Shown: piece by piece, positions 16,426-23,559 of the stretch | Numbering within the stretch: the stretch's first letter is position 1 | How the letters are laid out: each line of letters begins with the position of its first letter | NCBI GenBank assembly: GCA_964477525.1 | Contig: CAYZHY010000025.1 | Span: 1 to 39,648 of the forward strand | DNA: 39,648 nucleotides | Direction of reading: 5' to 3' | DNA from: PCC-9228 sp964477525 | Lineage (GTDB): Bacteria > Cyanobacteriota > Cyanobacteriia > Cyanobacteriales > PCC-9228 | The notes under the pieces: generated by a model | The model's database searches: none | Told to the model about the DNA's origin: nothing | Seen by the model: the letters and a program-made list of their open reading frames with translations, nothing else | Program-made: the position numbers and the translations under genes

Positions 16426-17313
16426 ATGAGCGTTTTACTGCCTGCCATTGTACCCGTTGCTTTGATTATCGGCATCGGTTTCATTGCTGGAAAAAATATG
16501 TCTTTGCATCGCCAGACGCTCTCCCAACTGGCGATTTATATTCTCACTCCAGCTTTAATTGGTAGCAAGTTATATCGCACAACGCTATCGCTAGATAGTG
16601 CCATGGGGTTGGCTGCAGGTATGCTGGTAGCCTCGGTGTTGCTATACCTGCTGGTCTTTTTTTTGTCGCTTTTTTTTGATTTTCCCGTTACCATCCGCAA
16701 AAGTTTGATTGCCTGTACGTTGTTTGCCAATACAGGAAATTTGGGGTTGCCTTTGCTGGCTTTTGCTTTTGGCGATCGTGGTTTGGAACGAGCGGTGGTT
16801 TATTTGGTGGTGGCGGCGGTATTTATGGTAGTGGTAGGACCAGCTTTGTTAAAAGGCGATGGCTGGGGATCGGGCATACGATTGGTGCTGAAATTGCCTT
16901 TGTTGTGGGCAGCGATCGCGGGATTGGTGGCTCATCTTCTCAAGATATCGTTTCCCCTACAGTTGGATGAAGGCATCAAGATGCTGGGAGATGCTGCGAT
17001 TCCGGTGGCGTTGTTAATTTTGGGAATGCAACTGTCGGATACCCGCTTGCGTTTGGGAAAATACGAACTGCTGGCTTGCGGTTTGCGGCTGTTGGTGGCT
17101 CCTGCGATCGCTTTTTTGGTAGGGTGGTCTTTGCAGTTGCAAGGGCTAGATTTGCAAGTGTTGGTGATGCAGGGTGCTATGCCAACCGCTGTGAACACGT
17201 TGGTTTTGGTGACGGAGTTTGGTGGCGATGCGGATTTGGTGGCTCGTACCATTGTGGCTTCTACCCTGTTCGCTTTTGCTACCCTGCCGACTGTGCTGTG
17301 GCTTTGCAGCTAG
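16426..17313 (+). CDS. AEC-family (auxin efflux carrier-like) transporter
   Basis: 295 residues with about ten transmembrane helices, as expected for the bacterial AEC/BART-type carriers, which move small organic anions. Typical family features are the opening VPVALIIGIGFIAGK, the central TGNLGLPLLAFAFGD (conserved N-x-G-x-P in the middle of the first half) and the second-half MQGAMPTAVNTLVLVTEFGGD with its AMP-A-N motif. The ATG at 16426 is 18 nt downstream of the xylanase stop. Substrate cannot be told from sequence; the pairing could mean export of or relief from acidic sugar products, but it may be accidental. Confidence 0.9.
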   Translation: MSVLLPAIVPVALIIGIGFIAGKNMSLHRQTLSQLAIYILTPALIGSKLYRTTLSLDSAMGLAAGMLVASVLLYLLVFFLSLFFDFPVTIRKSLIACTLFANTGNLGLPLLAFAFGDRGLERAVVYLVVAAVFMVVVGPALLKGDGWGSGIRLVLKLPLLWAAIAGLVAHLLKISFPLQLDEGIKMLGDAAIPVALLILGMQLSDTRLRLGKYELLACGLRLLVAPAIAFLVGWSLQLQGLDLQVLVMQGAMPTAVNTLVLVTEFGGDADLVARTIVASTLFAFATLPTVLWLCS

Positions 17314-17402
17314 CAAACCAATAAGGTTGCCTGGTTTTCCATGACAAATGGCACCAAAATGATATAAAGAAACAGAACGAACGCTACTGGTAGGTTGGTA
17401 CC

Positions 17403-18362
17403 ATGAGGACAACAACTTGGCTGGAATTTTTGGAATACGTAGGGCTGTTTCTGTTGGTTGCTGGTGCGATTTTGGCAGCATCCAACAATAGCGTGGTATG
17501 GATAGCTATTCCGCTGGCTTTTTCGATGGCAGTGAATTTAATCAATCGCCGCGATCGCAGCGAACGCATGCACCAAGAAATTATACAAATGCGCGATCGC
17601 TTTTCTCTAGAAGTCAATGCTCTGCGAGGGCAGTTGGATTCTTTGCCATCCAGCGATACGTTCGATCCCGCTCCTTTGAAACAAGAAGTGTATAAACTCA
17701 AACAGCAAGTCGAGCAGCTATCGGCAACTCCCAACCAAACCCAACAGCAAATTGAGGAGTTGAAACAACAGCTACAAAATGCGAGCGGCGATCGAGCGAT
17801 CGCTTCCTCGGAAGAGGCTAGCAATACGGAAACCAGCGAAGAGTCAGGAACCAAGTTTGACCGTCAAAGCTATCCCTTACCCAAACCACCGGAAACCACT
17901 CAAGTTAAAGGCGTAGCCATCGAAGCAAATACCCTACAAAAACGTTACAGTGAAGGAATTCGCGATTTTTCTCGTGCGGACCTATCGGGAGCCAATTTGG
18001 TACGGTTTTCCTTAGAAAATATTAATTTCAAAACAGCCATTTTAGAAAATGCGAACTTACTGGCCAGCAATTTGGGAGATTCCAATTTAACGGGAGCCAA
18101 CTTAAACAATGCCAACCTGAACAATGTCAACCTTACCCGTGCCATTATCATGGCTGCTAGTTTGCAAGGTGCTTCCTTAAAAGGAGCCGATCTCCACGGT
18201 GCCGACCTCAGCGAAGCCGATTTGCGCGATGCCGACCTTTCCTACGCTGACCTCAGCGATGCCATTCTCCACAAAGCCAATTTAGAAAATGCTAAGTTAA
18301 ACCGCACGCGCATGCCCAAGACAGAAAATAATGGCGAATATATAGGCGCCCCTACTAATTGA
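17403..18362 (+). CDS. Membrane-anchored coiled-coil pentapeptide-repeat protein
   Basis: 319 residues in three parts. Residues 10-46 contain two hydrophobic helices (YVGLFLLVAGAILAAS and VVWIAIPLAFSMAVNLI). Residues 50-128 form a long charged coiled coil rich in Gln and Glu. After an acidic Ser/Thr/Glu linker, residues about 188-302 consist of A(D/N)Lxx pentapeptide repeats (ADLSGANL, GANLNNANLNNVNL, GADLHGADLSEADLRDADLS), which fold as a right-handed quadrilateral beta-helix. Pentapeptide proteins are abundant in cyanobacteria and most have no known role. The domain order suggests a membrane-tethered scaffold on the cytoplasmic side. Start ATG at 17403. Confidence 0.9.
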   Translation: MRTTTWLEFLEYVGLFLLVAGAILAASNNSVVWIAIPLAFSMAVNLINRRDRSERMHQEIIQMRDRFSLEVNALRGQLDSLPSSDTFDPAPLKQEVYKLKQQVEQLSATPNQTQQQIEELKQQLQNASGDRAIASSEEASNTETSEESGTKFDRQSYPLPKPPETTQVKGVAIEANTLQKRYSEGIRDFSRADLSGANLVRFSLENINFKTAILENANLLASNLGDSNLTGANLNNANLNNVNLTRAIIMAASLQGASLKGADLHGADLSEADLRDADLSYADLSDAILHKANLENAKLNRTRMPKTENNGEYIGAPTN

Positions 18363-18402
18363 ATGGAAAAAGAATATCCATAAAAAATTTAGAAATTTGG
18401 TG

Positions 18403-18421
18403 GGGTGGGCATGGCTCACCC
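18403..18421. terminator. Hairpin repeat after pentapeptide gene
   Basis: GGGTGGGC, loop ATG, GCTCACCC: an 8-bp stem with one G-T pair, 40 nt after the gene's stop. The following TATTAAGTTTTTAAT is T-rich. Hairpins of this GGGTGGGC type occur as dispersed repeats in cyanobacteria (recalled), so it may be a mobile repeat serving as terminator. Confidence 0.5.
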
Positions 18422-18495
18422 TATTAAGTTTTTAATACAAGAAATGCGATCGCTGCATAAAGCCATCAGATTTAAGCAGTATAACCATTTAAAAT

Positions 18496-19836
18496 ATGAA
18501 ACAATGGCTGGTTGAAAAACTAACCAAAAATCTAGAACATCCAGAATTACTAACACCTGTTATTTTGGGTGCTGGTACGACCTTGAGCCTGCAAGTTTCT
18601 GGGGTAGCCATTACCTATGGGGTTCAGGTGTTGCTGGCACGGTGGATGGGAGCATCGGAATATGGCATTTACGAATTTGCCATTGCTTTGGCGACTTTTC
18701 TATCTTCCCTTGCTTCCCTGGGATTGCCCAATGCTGCGTTGCGTTTTATTCCTGAATATCGCGTTAAAGAAGATTGGCAGCGTTTGCAGGGAATTATTTG
18801 GGGCAGCTGGCGATATGTGATTGTATCGAGTTTGTTGGTTGCCATTGTCGGTTCGTTGGTGGTGTGGATATGGCAGCGGAGTTGGGAACTGCCTTGGATT
18901 ACGCTACTGCTAGGGGTTTGGATGGTGCCGCTGTTTGCCCTGGTGCGGCATCAGTTGGAAATGGCACGGGCCATTCGACGTTTGGTGCTGGCTTACTTTC
19001 CTTCTTTGGTGGCGTTTCCGTTGCTGGTGGCGGCGGGAACGTTGGTTTGGCAACAAATGCATGCCGATCCCTTGACAAATGTCCCCGCTATTGCTATAGC
19101 AATGGCAAGTTTGTTGGCGATCGCGAGCGTACAGCTATGGTGGTTTCGCCGCCAAATTCCCCTACCATCTTCGGTGGATTCTCCCATCTACGAACGGCGA
19201 ACCTGGTTTTCCGTATCGTTTCCCATCCTACTGGCAGAAGGGGCAATGTTGGTCCTCAACCAAACCGATATTCTCATGTTAGGCGCGATCGCGGGTTCTT
19301 TCTCTGTAGGGATTTACGGGGCTGCGGTGAAAACCTCTGGTTGGGTTACCTTTGTGCTGATGTCTGTCAATGCCATATCTGCCCCCACATTTGCCGCTTT
19401 GTATACTGACAAAAACTATCGAGATTTACAAACCTTGGTTTCCACAGCGGCACGTTGGATGTTTTTCCCTTCTTTTGGCATTGCCTTGTGTTTGGTGCTG
19501 TTTTCCAACCAAGTGTTGGGATTGTTTGGTGAGGAATTTTTGGCGGCGAAGGGAGCCATGGTGGTGTTAATTTTAGGACAGTTGGTTAATGTTGGCGCTG
19601 GGTCGGTGGGATACCTGATGCAAATGACAGGACATCAGAACCAATGTGCTATGGTGTTTGGTTCTTGTGCGGGGATGAATGTGGTTTTGAATGTTATTCT
19701 TATTCCCACATTGGGCGTATTAGGGGCAGCGATCGCCACGGCTTTTACTAGGTCGTTATGGAATATTTGGCTGCATCAGTTGGTGGTCAAATATATTGGC
19801 GTACAACCTTCCATTGTATCGGCTTTTTCTAGATAA
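18496..19836 (+). CDS. Polysaccharide flippase (Wzx/MOP superfamily)
   Basis: 446 residues with about twelve predicted transmembrane helices. The N-terminal GAGTTLSLQVSGVAITYGVQVLLARWMGASEYGIYEF-type region (quoted by its start GAGTTLSLQVSGVA and end ASEYGIYEF), the middle LLAEGAMLVLNQTDILMLG and the C-terminal GQLVNVGAGSVGYLMQMTG match the oligosaccharide/lipid-linked sugar flippases of the MOP superfamily. Such proteins move undecaprenyl-linked repeat units across the inner membrane for exopolysaccharide or O-antigen synthesis. No glycosyltransferase or polymerase gene is next to it; the nearest glycosyltransferase is at 22259. It may serve a polymer whose other genes lie elsewhere. Confidence 0.9.
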   Translation: MKQWLVEKLTKNLEHPELLTPVILGAGTTLSLQVSGVAITYGVQVLLARWMGASEYGIYEFAIALATFLSSLASLGLPNAALRFIPEYRVKEDWQRLQGIIWGSWRYVIVSSLLVAIVGSLVVWIWQRSWELPWITLLLGVWMVPLFALVRHQLEMARAIRRLVLAYFPSLVAFPLLVAAGTLVWQQMHADPLTNVPAIAIAMASLLAIASVQLWWFRRQIPLPSSVDSPIYERRTWFSVSFPILLAEGAMLVLNQTDILMLGAIAGSFSVGIYGAAVKTSGWVTFVLMSVNAISAPTFAALYTDKNYRDLQTLVSTAARWMFFPSFGIALCLVLFSNQVLGLFGEEFLAAKGAMVVLILGQLVNVGAGSVGYLMQMTGHQNQCAMVFGSCAGMNVVLNVILIPTLGVLGAAIATAFTRSLWNIWLHQLVVKYIGVQPSIVSAFSR

Positions 19837-19900
19837 CCTTTCGCCTCCAGACAACATTCTGGTTATTTCTTTTAGCCAACGATTTCACTTTAAGAAACCT

Positions 19901-20263
19901 TCAGCGATTGACGTGCATTTTTTCGTAGTGCTGAATAGCATCCTGTTTGGTTCCCTCACGCAAACGCACCTTAATATCCATTTCGCCAATTTCCCTAGCT
20001 GCAAAAAACCGATGGAAACCATCTGCCAACCAATAGTGGGAACCGTCATCAAAAACGGTAACTGGAGGAAATTCATCTCCTTCCTGCATTTGTTGGGCGT
20101 AATAGTCTGCCTTTTGGGGATTGAATTTAATGCGCGAGCCAATGGCATCGGTGTTAATGCGATCGATTTTCAACGCTACGTAAGAATAAGTAGACAAGGT
20201 TTCCCTCCCTGTACCAGGGTTGACTTCAAGAGTATTATAGATGCCATCTAGGAGATCGAGCAT
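19901..20263 (-). CDS. ParB/sulfiredoxin-fold small protein
   Basis: 120 residues. The second half, FPPVTVFDDGSHYWLADG followed by FHRFFAAREIG, matches the ParB N-terminal (Srx-fold) signature, in which the G(E/F)(R/H)R-AA box binds nucleotide (CTP in true ParB). It has no helix-turn-helix DNA-binding domain and no ParA nearby, so it is not a partition protein in the usual sense. Stand-alone ParB-fold proteins occur in mobile elements, in toxin-like nucleases and as uncharacterised chromosomal genes. It lies at the edge of a HIP1-free segment. Convergent with the flippase gene. Confidence 0.75.
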   Translation of the reverse strand: MLDLLDGIYNTLEVNPGTGRETLSTYSYVALKIDRINTDAIGSRIKFNPQKADYYAQQMQEGDEFPPVTVFDDGSHYWLADGFHRFFAAREIGEMDIKVRLREGTKQDAIQHYEKMHVNR

Positions 20264-20820
20264 GGAAAGTTGGGAGTATGGTAAGAAATTTCAAATCAAA
20301 CGTAAAAATTACATAGATCGAAAAAATTTTAATTTTTATTTAGAAATAGTTGGGCAATTTTCCCAATTGATATTATCATACGGTACGATACTTTAATACG
20401 ATAAGCTGTTGTGTATTTATTCATTTGTGTATTAGCTCGGGCGATCGATCGTTGACATAGAAATGTGACGTTTCTCCTTTTTGCAATTCCCATTCCCTTC
20501 TAGACTTACCAAGCAATGCTGGGATCGAATGAATTTTCAAATTAGGACATTAAGACTCCTGCGATTGCTCGGCAACAACTTGATGGCACGAACGAACTCA
20601 TGTCTCTCGCCAGCATTTACTTGCGCCGCTTTCAGCAATGGGTTCGACAAGTTAGCCATTATTTTTGTTTTTACAATTCAAGTAAGTTTTTAATGGTGGC
20701 GATCCCTCGTACGAATTCGTATATTAATGCACGATCTTCCAAATGGCAAGGCTTAGAACCTTCATGGGATATCGTTGATATGCACAGCAGCTTAGTGAAA
20801 ATTATGAATGGTGACAACTC
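20264..20820. other. Gene-free AT-rich spacer upstream of SPFH gene
   Basis: About 560 bp. I see no convincing gene. Features noted are a short direct repeat ACGATA (20380s-20400 region, TACGATACTTTAATACGATAAG in two halves), the self-complementary CGATCGATCG next to a TTGACA hexamer (about 20442-20457), and AAGTAAGTTTTTAA, which occurs twice, near 20678 and again at 20838 inside the start of the SPFH gene. Small frames at 20481-20693 and 20600-20839 show no domain. Confidence 0.4.
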
Positions 20821-21639
20821 ATGGTTATTCGCAACATAAGTAAGTTTTTAAAGTATAGTTTATTGGGGATCGTTGTTACTGGATGCACGACAGTTGACTC
20901 TGGAGAAGTTGGTGTTGTCAAAACATCCGGTAGGGTACAAGACACGATCCTGCCTCCAGGCAAGCATTCAATTAATCCTATGACAACAGAAGTGATTTCT
21001 TTTTCCACTCGTCTTAAAGATGTTAAGGAAAAAATTGAGGCTACTTCTAAGGAAGGATTGCGCTTTACATTGGATGTAAGCATTCAATATCAGATCGATC
21101 CTCAGAAAGCCACTGAAATTTACAAAAGAATTGGTACTGACGAAAAGAACATTTTAGTCCCCCAGTTTCGTTCGGTTGTTCGTAACGTGACAGCAAACTA
21201 TAAAGCGAGTGCCGTATATTCGAGCCAACGACAAACAGTAGCAGACGAAATTCGTTCTCAGTTAAAGAAAAAAATGGTTCCTTTGGGATTTACGATCGAA
21301 GATGTGTTATTAAGAGAGGTCATTTTACCGAAAGAATTGCGAAGTTCAATCGAACAAAAATTAGCAGCCGAACAACAAAGTAAAAAGATGGAATTTATCT
21401 TAGAAGAAGAACGTCAGAAAGCGAAAAAGAAAAAGATTAGGGCAGAAGGTATTGCTGAGTTTCAAAGAATTATTGCCTCGGGAACGAGCGATGATTTTTT
21501 GGAATGGAAAGCCATCCAAGCAACTGAAGATTTGGTTACTAAGCTATCGGATTCCTCTAATACGAAATTTATTATTCTTGGCGGTGGAGAAAATGGGGTT
21601 CCTGCCCTTCTTCAGCCTAGTTCCGACCAACAGGAATAA
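20821..21639 (+). CDS. SPFH/prohibitin-like lipoprotein
   Basis: 272 residues. The N-terminus is a lipoprotein signal (KFLKYSLLGIV, lipobox VTGC with Cys22). Residues about 25-180 form an SPFH (band 7) domain with GEVGVVKTSGRV, LPPGKHSINP, EGLRFTLDVSIQYQIDP and the closing LLREVILPKELRSSIEQKL. A highly charged helix (about 180-215, EEERQKAKKKKIRAEGIAEF) follows, as in prohibitins, where it drives ring assembly. SPFH proteins organise membrane microdomains and often regulate membrane proteases. A lipobox in place of a transmembrane helix places the domain outside the cytoplasm. Codon use is more A/T-rich (many AAA, GAA, ATT) than in neighbours and the gene lacks HIP1 sites, hinting at different ancestry. 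Confidence 0.9.
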   Translation: MVIRNISKFLKYSLLGIVVTGCTTVDSGEVGVVKTSGRVQDTILPPGKHSINPMTTEVISFSTRLKDVKEKIEATSKEGLRFTLDVSIQYQIDPQKATEIYKRIGTDEKNILVPQFRSVVRNVTANYKASAVYSSQRQTVADEIRSQLKKKMVPLGFTIEDVLLREVILPKELRSSIEQKLAAEQQSKKMEFILEEERQKAKKKKIRAEGIAEFQRIIASGTSDDFLEWKAIQATEDLVTKLSDSSNTKFIILGGGENGVPALLQPSSDQQE

Positions 21640-21789
21640 TACCGTTCGTTCAAATATTGAGGCAAACAATAGCGATTTTCAAACCAAATGCCCATCCGCT
21701 GTCAAAATAAGCGATTCTACTCGGTCGTTTTCGGATCGAGCAATTTGGTACAATTAGCGATCGCTTGACTTACTACTCAATCCCCACCT

Positions 21790-22173
21790 ATGGAACCACC
21801 CGTGGAACGTGTGCGTTTGTCGCAAATGGCGAAAGACCAGCTCGTGAAACTAAAACGATATACGAAAATCGACCAGTGGAATATTTTATGTCGCTGGGCT
21901 TTTTGTTATTCCCTTGCCGAAAGCACACCCCCTTCTCCCATTCCTCTCAAACTTGACAGCAATTTGGAAATGACCTGGCCGGTTTTTAGCGGCAATCTGG
22001 GTGATGTATTGATTGTGGCGTTGAAACAACGCTGTCGCAACGATGGTTTGGATACAGACCCAGAAACCCTTTCCCAACAGTTTCTTTTACACCTCCATCG
22101 CGGAATTGGCTATCTCGCTGGCAATCCTCGGTTGAAGAGGATTGATGATTTGGTGGGATTGGTGGAGGAATAG
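21790..22173 (+). CDS. dndE: DndE-family DNA sulfur modification protein
   Basis: 127 residues matching DndE, a small helical protein that assembles with DndC and DndD in phosphorothioate modification of the DNA backbone and is reported to bind nicked DNA. Visible family traits: the opening VERVRLSQMAKDQLVKLKR, the conserved WNILCRWAFCYSLAE, the central TWPVFSGNLGDVLIVALKQR and the end LLHLHRGIGYLAGNPRLKR. Start ATG at 21790. No dndA, B, C or D, and no dndFGH, lies within this window: upstream is the SPFH gene, downstream a repeat element and a convergent glycosyltransferase. Either the other genes are elsewhere in the genome or this copy is an orphan. Confidence 0.85.
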   Translation: MEPPVERVRLSQMAKDQLVKLKRYTKIDQWNILCRWAFCYSLAESTPPSPIPLKLDSNLEMTWPVFSGNLGDVLIVALKQRCRNDGLDTDPETLSQQFLLHLHRGIGYLAGNPRLKRIDDLVGLVEE

Positions 22174-22177
22174 GAAG

Positions 22178-22258
22178 AAGGGGCGTCGGGGCGTCGGGGC
22201 GTCGGATAAAACAACCAATTGTATCTCCCAAGCTCCCAGGCTCGGTACGCTCCCACAC
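22178..22258. repeat. Dispersed repeat element, second copy (GGGGCGTC array plus 40-nt core)
   Basis: GGGGCGTC-type units at 22180-22200 lead into a 40-nt core (22193-22232) identical to 6881-6920. A short CTCCCAGG/CTCCCAAG tail and the edge GCTCGGTACGCTCCCAC (22240-22256) follow. As at 6.9 kb, it fills the gap between two convergent genes (dndE and the glycosyltransferase). Confidence 0.9.
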
Positions 22259-23491
22259 TCAAGAAGCTGGGGCTCGGACTTGTCGCTGTTCCAAGACCTC
22301 TTGGTATAAAGTTTCCAATTGAGTAATATTTTTGCTCAGAGTATAGCGGTCTAAGACCCGCTGTCGTGCTTTGTACCCCAACAAATTGGTTAGTTCTGGA
22401 TGGTCGCGGAATAAGGGCAGGAGCGTGCGTAACTGGGTGGTGACCTGTTGGGTATCCAAGACAATACCAGCGCCGTCTTGCAATACTTCACCGTCGGCGC
22501 CGGTATCGGTAGCCATACAGGCTATGCCGCATGACATGGCCTCTAGCAAGGATAGGGAGAGCCCTTCTACCAGTGAGGGTAAAATAAATACATCGGCTCC
22601 TCGCAAGATGCGAATTCGTTCTTGTTCGTCAGAAATATATCCCAACCACACAATGCCCTGTTCTTTGCCGTAAGTCGCCATCAGGGAATCTTTTAAAGGA
22701 CCATTGCCCACCAAAAGCAATTTGCTTTTCTCGCCCATTTCGCTTTGTTTCCAGGCTTTGAGAAGGGCTTCTACATTTTTCTCTACGGCAATACGCCCTT
22801 GATAGACAAAAATGCGCTCTGCCTGGAATTCTTCTTTTAAGTTGCTCGGTCCTGGAGAATATTTTAACGGATCGACCCCATTAGGCACGATCGCAACCCG
22901 TTCTTGGGGCACCCCCAACCGCACCAAAACGTCTCGCTGCACGGCAGAAAAGACGATGGCGCGGTCGTAACGAGCGAGCCACGGAGCGTACAATTGGTAC
23001 ATTAAATGTTGAGTTCCCGAGGTGAGATTGCGACGCTTGCTATCAAAAGGTGGATGAAACGTGGCTACCAGGGGCAGATTCAGTTCTTCACAAATCTCCG
23101 GTAAAACAAAGTCTAACGGCGACAAGGTCAACGAAGCATGAACCAAATCCGGCTGCAACTGTTGCAGGAGCTTGGTTAAGACTTTGCTGGAACGTAGGGT
23201 AGGAATGGTGTAAATGGTGGATTTGTAAATACACGGGAGTGTAAACTCCGGGCAATCCGGCCATTTGGAGTCTTTCGCTCCTCGGGGTTGTTTGTGAGGG
23301 GTTGTGTCTTGATTTTGGGCAAGGTTTTTGGCACCCACCTCAGATGCCAACGGCTCAAAATCGGAAGTATCTTGAGCAAAATGTAGGAAACTCACCTCGT
23401 AGCCCCGATCTAACAGAGCATTGGTGATTTCACGGCTATAGGTAACATTGCCACAAAAAGGAGTTTTTTTTCCAAGCCAGGCGACGTGCAT
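22259..23491 (-). CDS. Family 4 (GT4) glycosyltransferase
   Basis: 410 residues. I chose the ATG at 23491, giving the typical GT4 beginning MHVAWLGKKTPFCGNVTYSREI; an extension to 23608 would overlap the upstream MFS gene. The GT-B fold shows LQPDLVHASLTLSP and ATFHPPF in the N-domain and VAIVPNGVDP, RIFVYQGRIAVEKNVEALLKAW (start RIFVYQGRI), LLLVGNGPLKDSL and the E-x7-E pattern EGLSLSLLEAMSCG in the C-domain, which binds the nucleotide sugar. It acts at the cytoplasmic face of the membrane; acceptor unknown. It follows the MFS gene by 68 nt on the same strand, so co-transcription is likely. Confidence 0.9.
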   Translation of the reverse strand: MHVAWLGKKTPFCGNVTYSREITNALLDRGYEVSFLHFAQDTSDFEPLASEVGAKNLAQNQDTTPHKQPRGAKDSKWPDCPEFTLPCIYKSTIYTIPTLRSSKVLTKLLQQLQPDLVHASLTLSPLDFVLPEICEELNLPLVATFHPPFDSKRRNLTSGTQHLMYQLYAPWLARYDRAIVFSAVQRDVLVRLGVPQERVAIVPNGVDPLKYSPGPSNLKEEFQAERIFVYQGRIAVEKNVEALLKAWKQSEMGEKSKLLLVGNGPLKDSLMATYGKEQGIVWLGYISDEQERIRILRGADVFILPSLVEGLSLSLLEAMSCGIACMATDTGADGEVLQDGAGIVLDTQQVTTQLRTLLPLFRDHPELTNLLGYKARQRVLDRYTLSKNITQLETLYQEVLEQRQVRAPAS

Positions 23492-23559
23492 GCCAGTACG
23501 AAGTTCGGATGCAAATTTCAGCAAGATGAACAAAAGCAGGAAAAGAGCCTGCAAGATTA

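Noticed and set aside
18774..19409. 211-codon frame inside the flippase gene
   Set aside because: Shadow in another frame of a gene with clear membrane-protein motifs.
19901..20263. Plasmid partition locus
   Set aside because: Only a ParB-fold domain is present, with no DNA-binding domain, no ParA and no centromere-like repeats.
20630..20660. TTCGA-containing stretch as part of a tRNA T-arm
   Set aside because: No matching acceptor or anticodon stems could be built around it.
20600..20839. 79-codon frame upstream of the SPFH gene
   Set aside because: No family resemblance, overlaps the SPFH start, and composition is that of the non-coding spacer.
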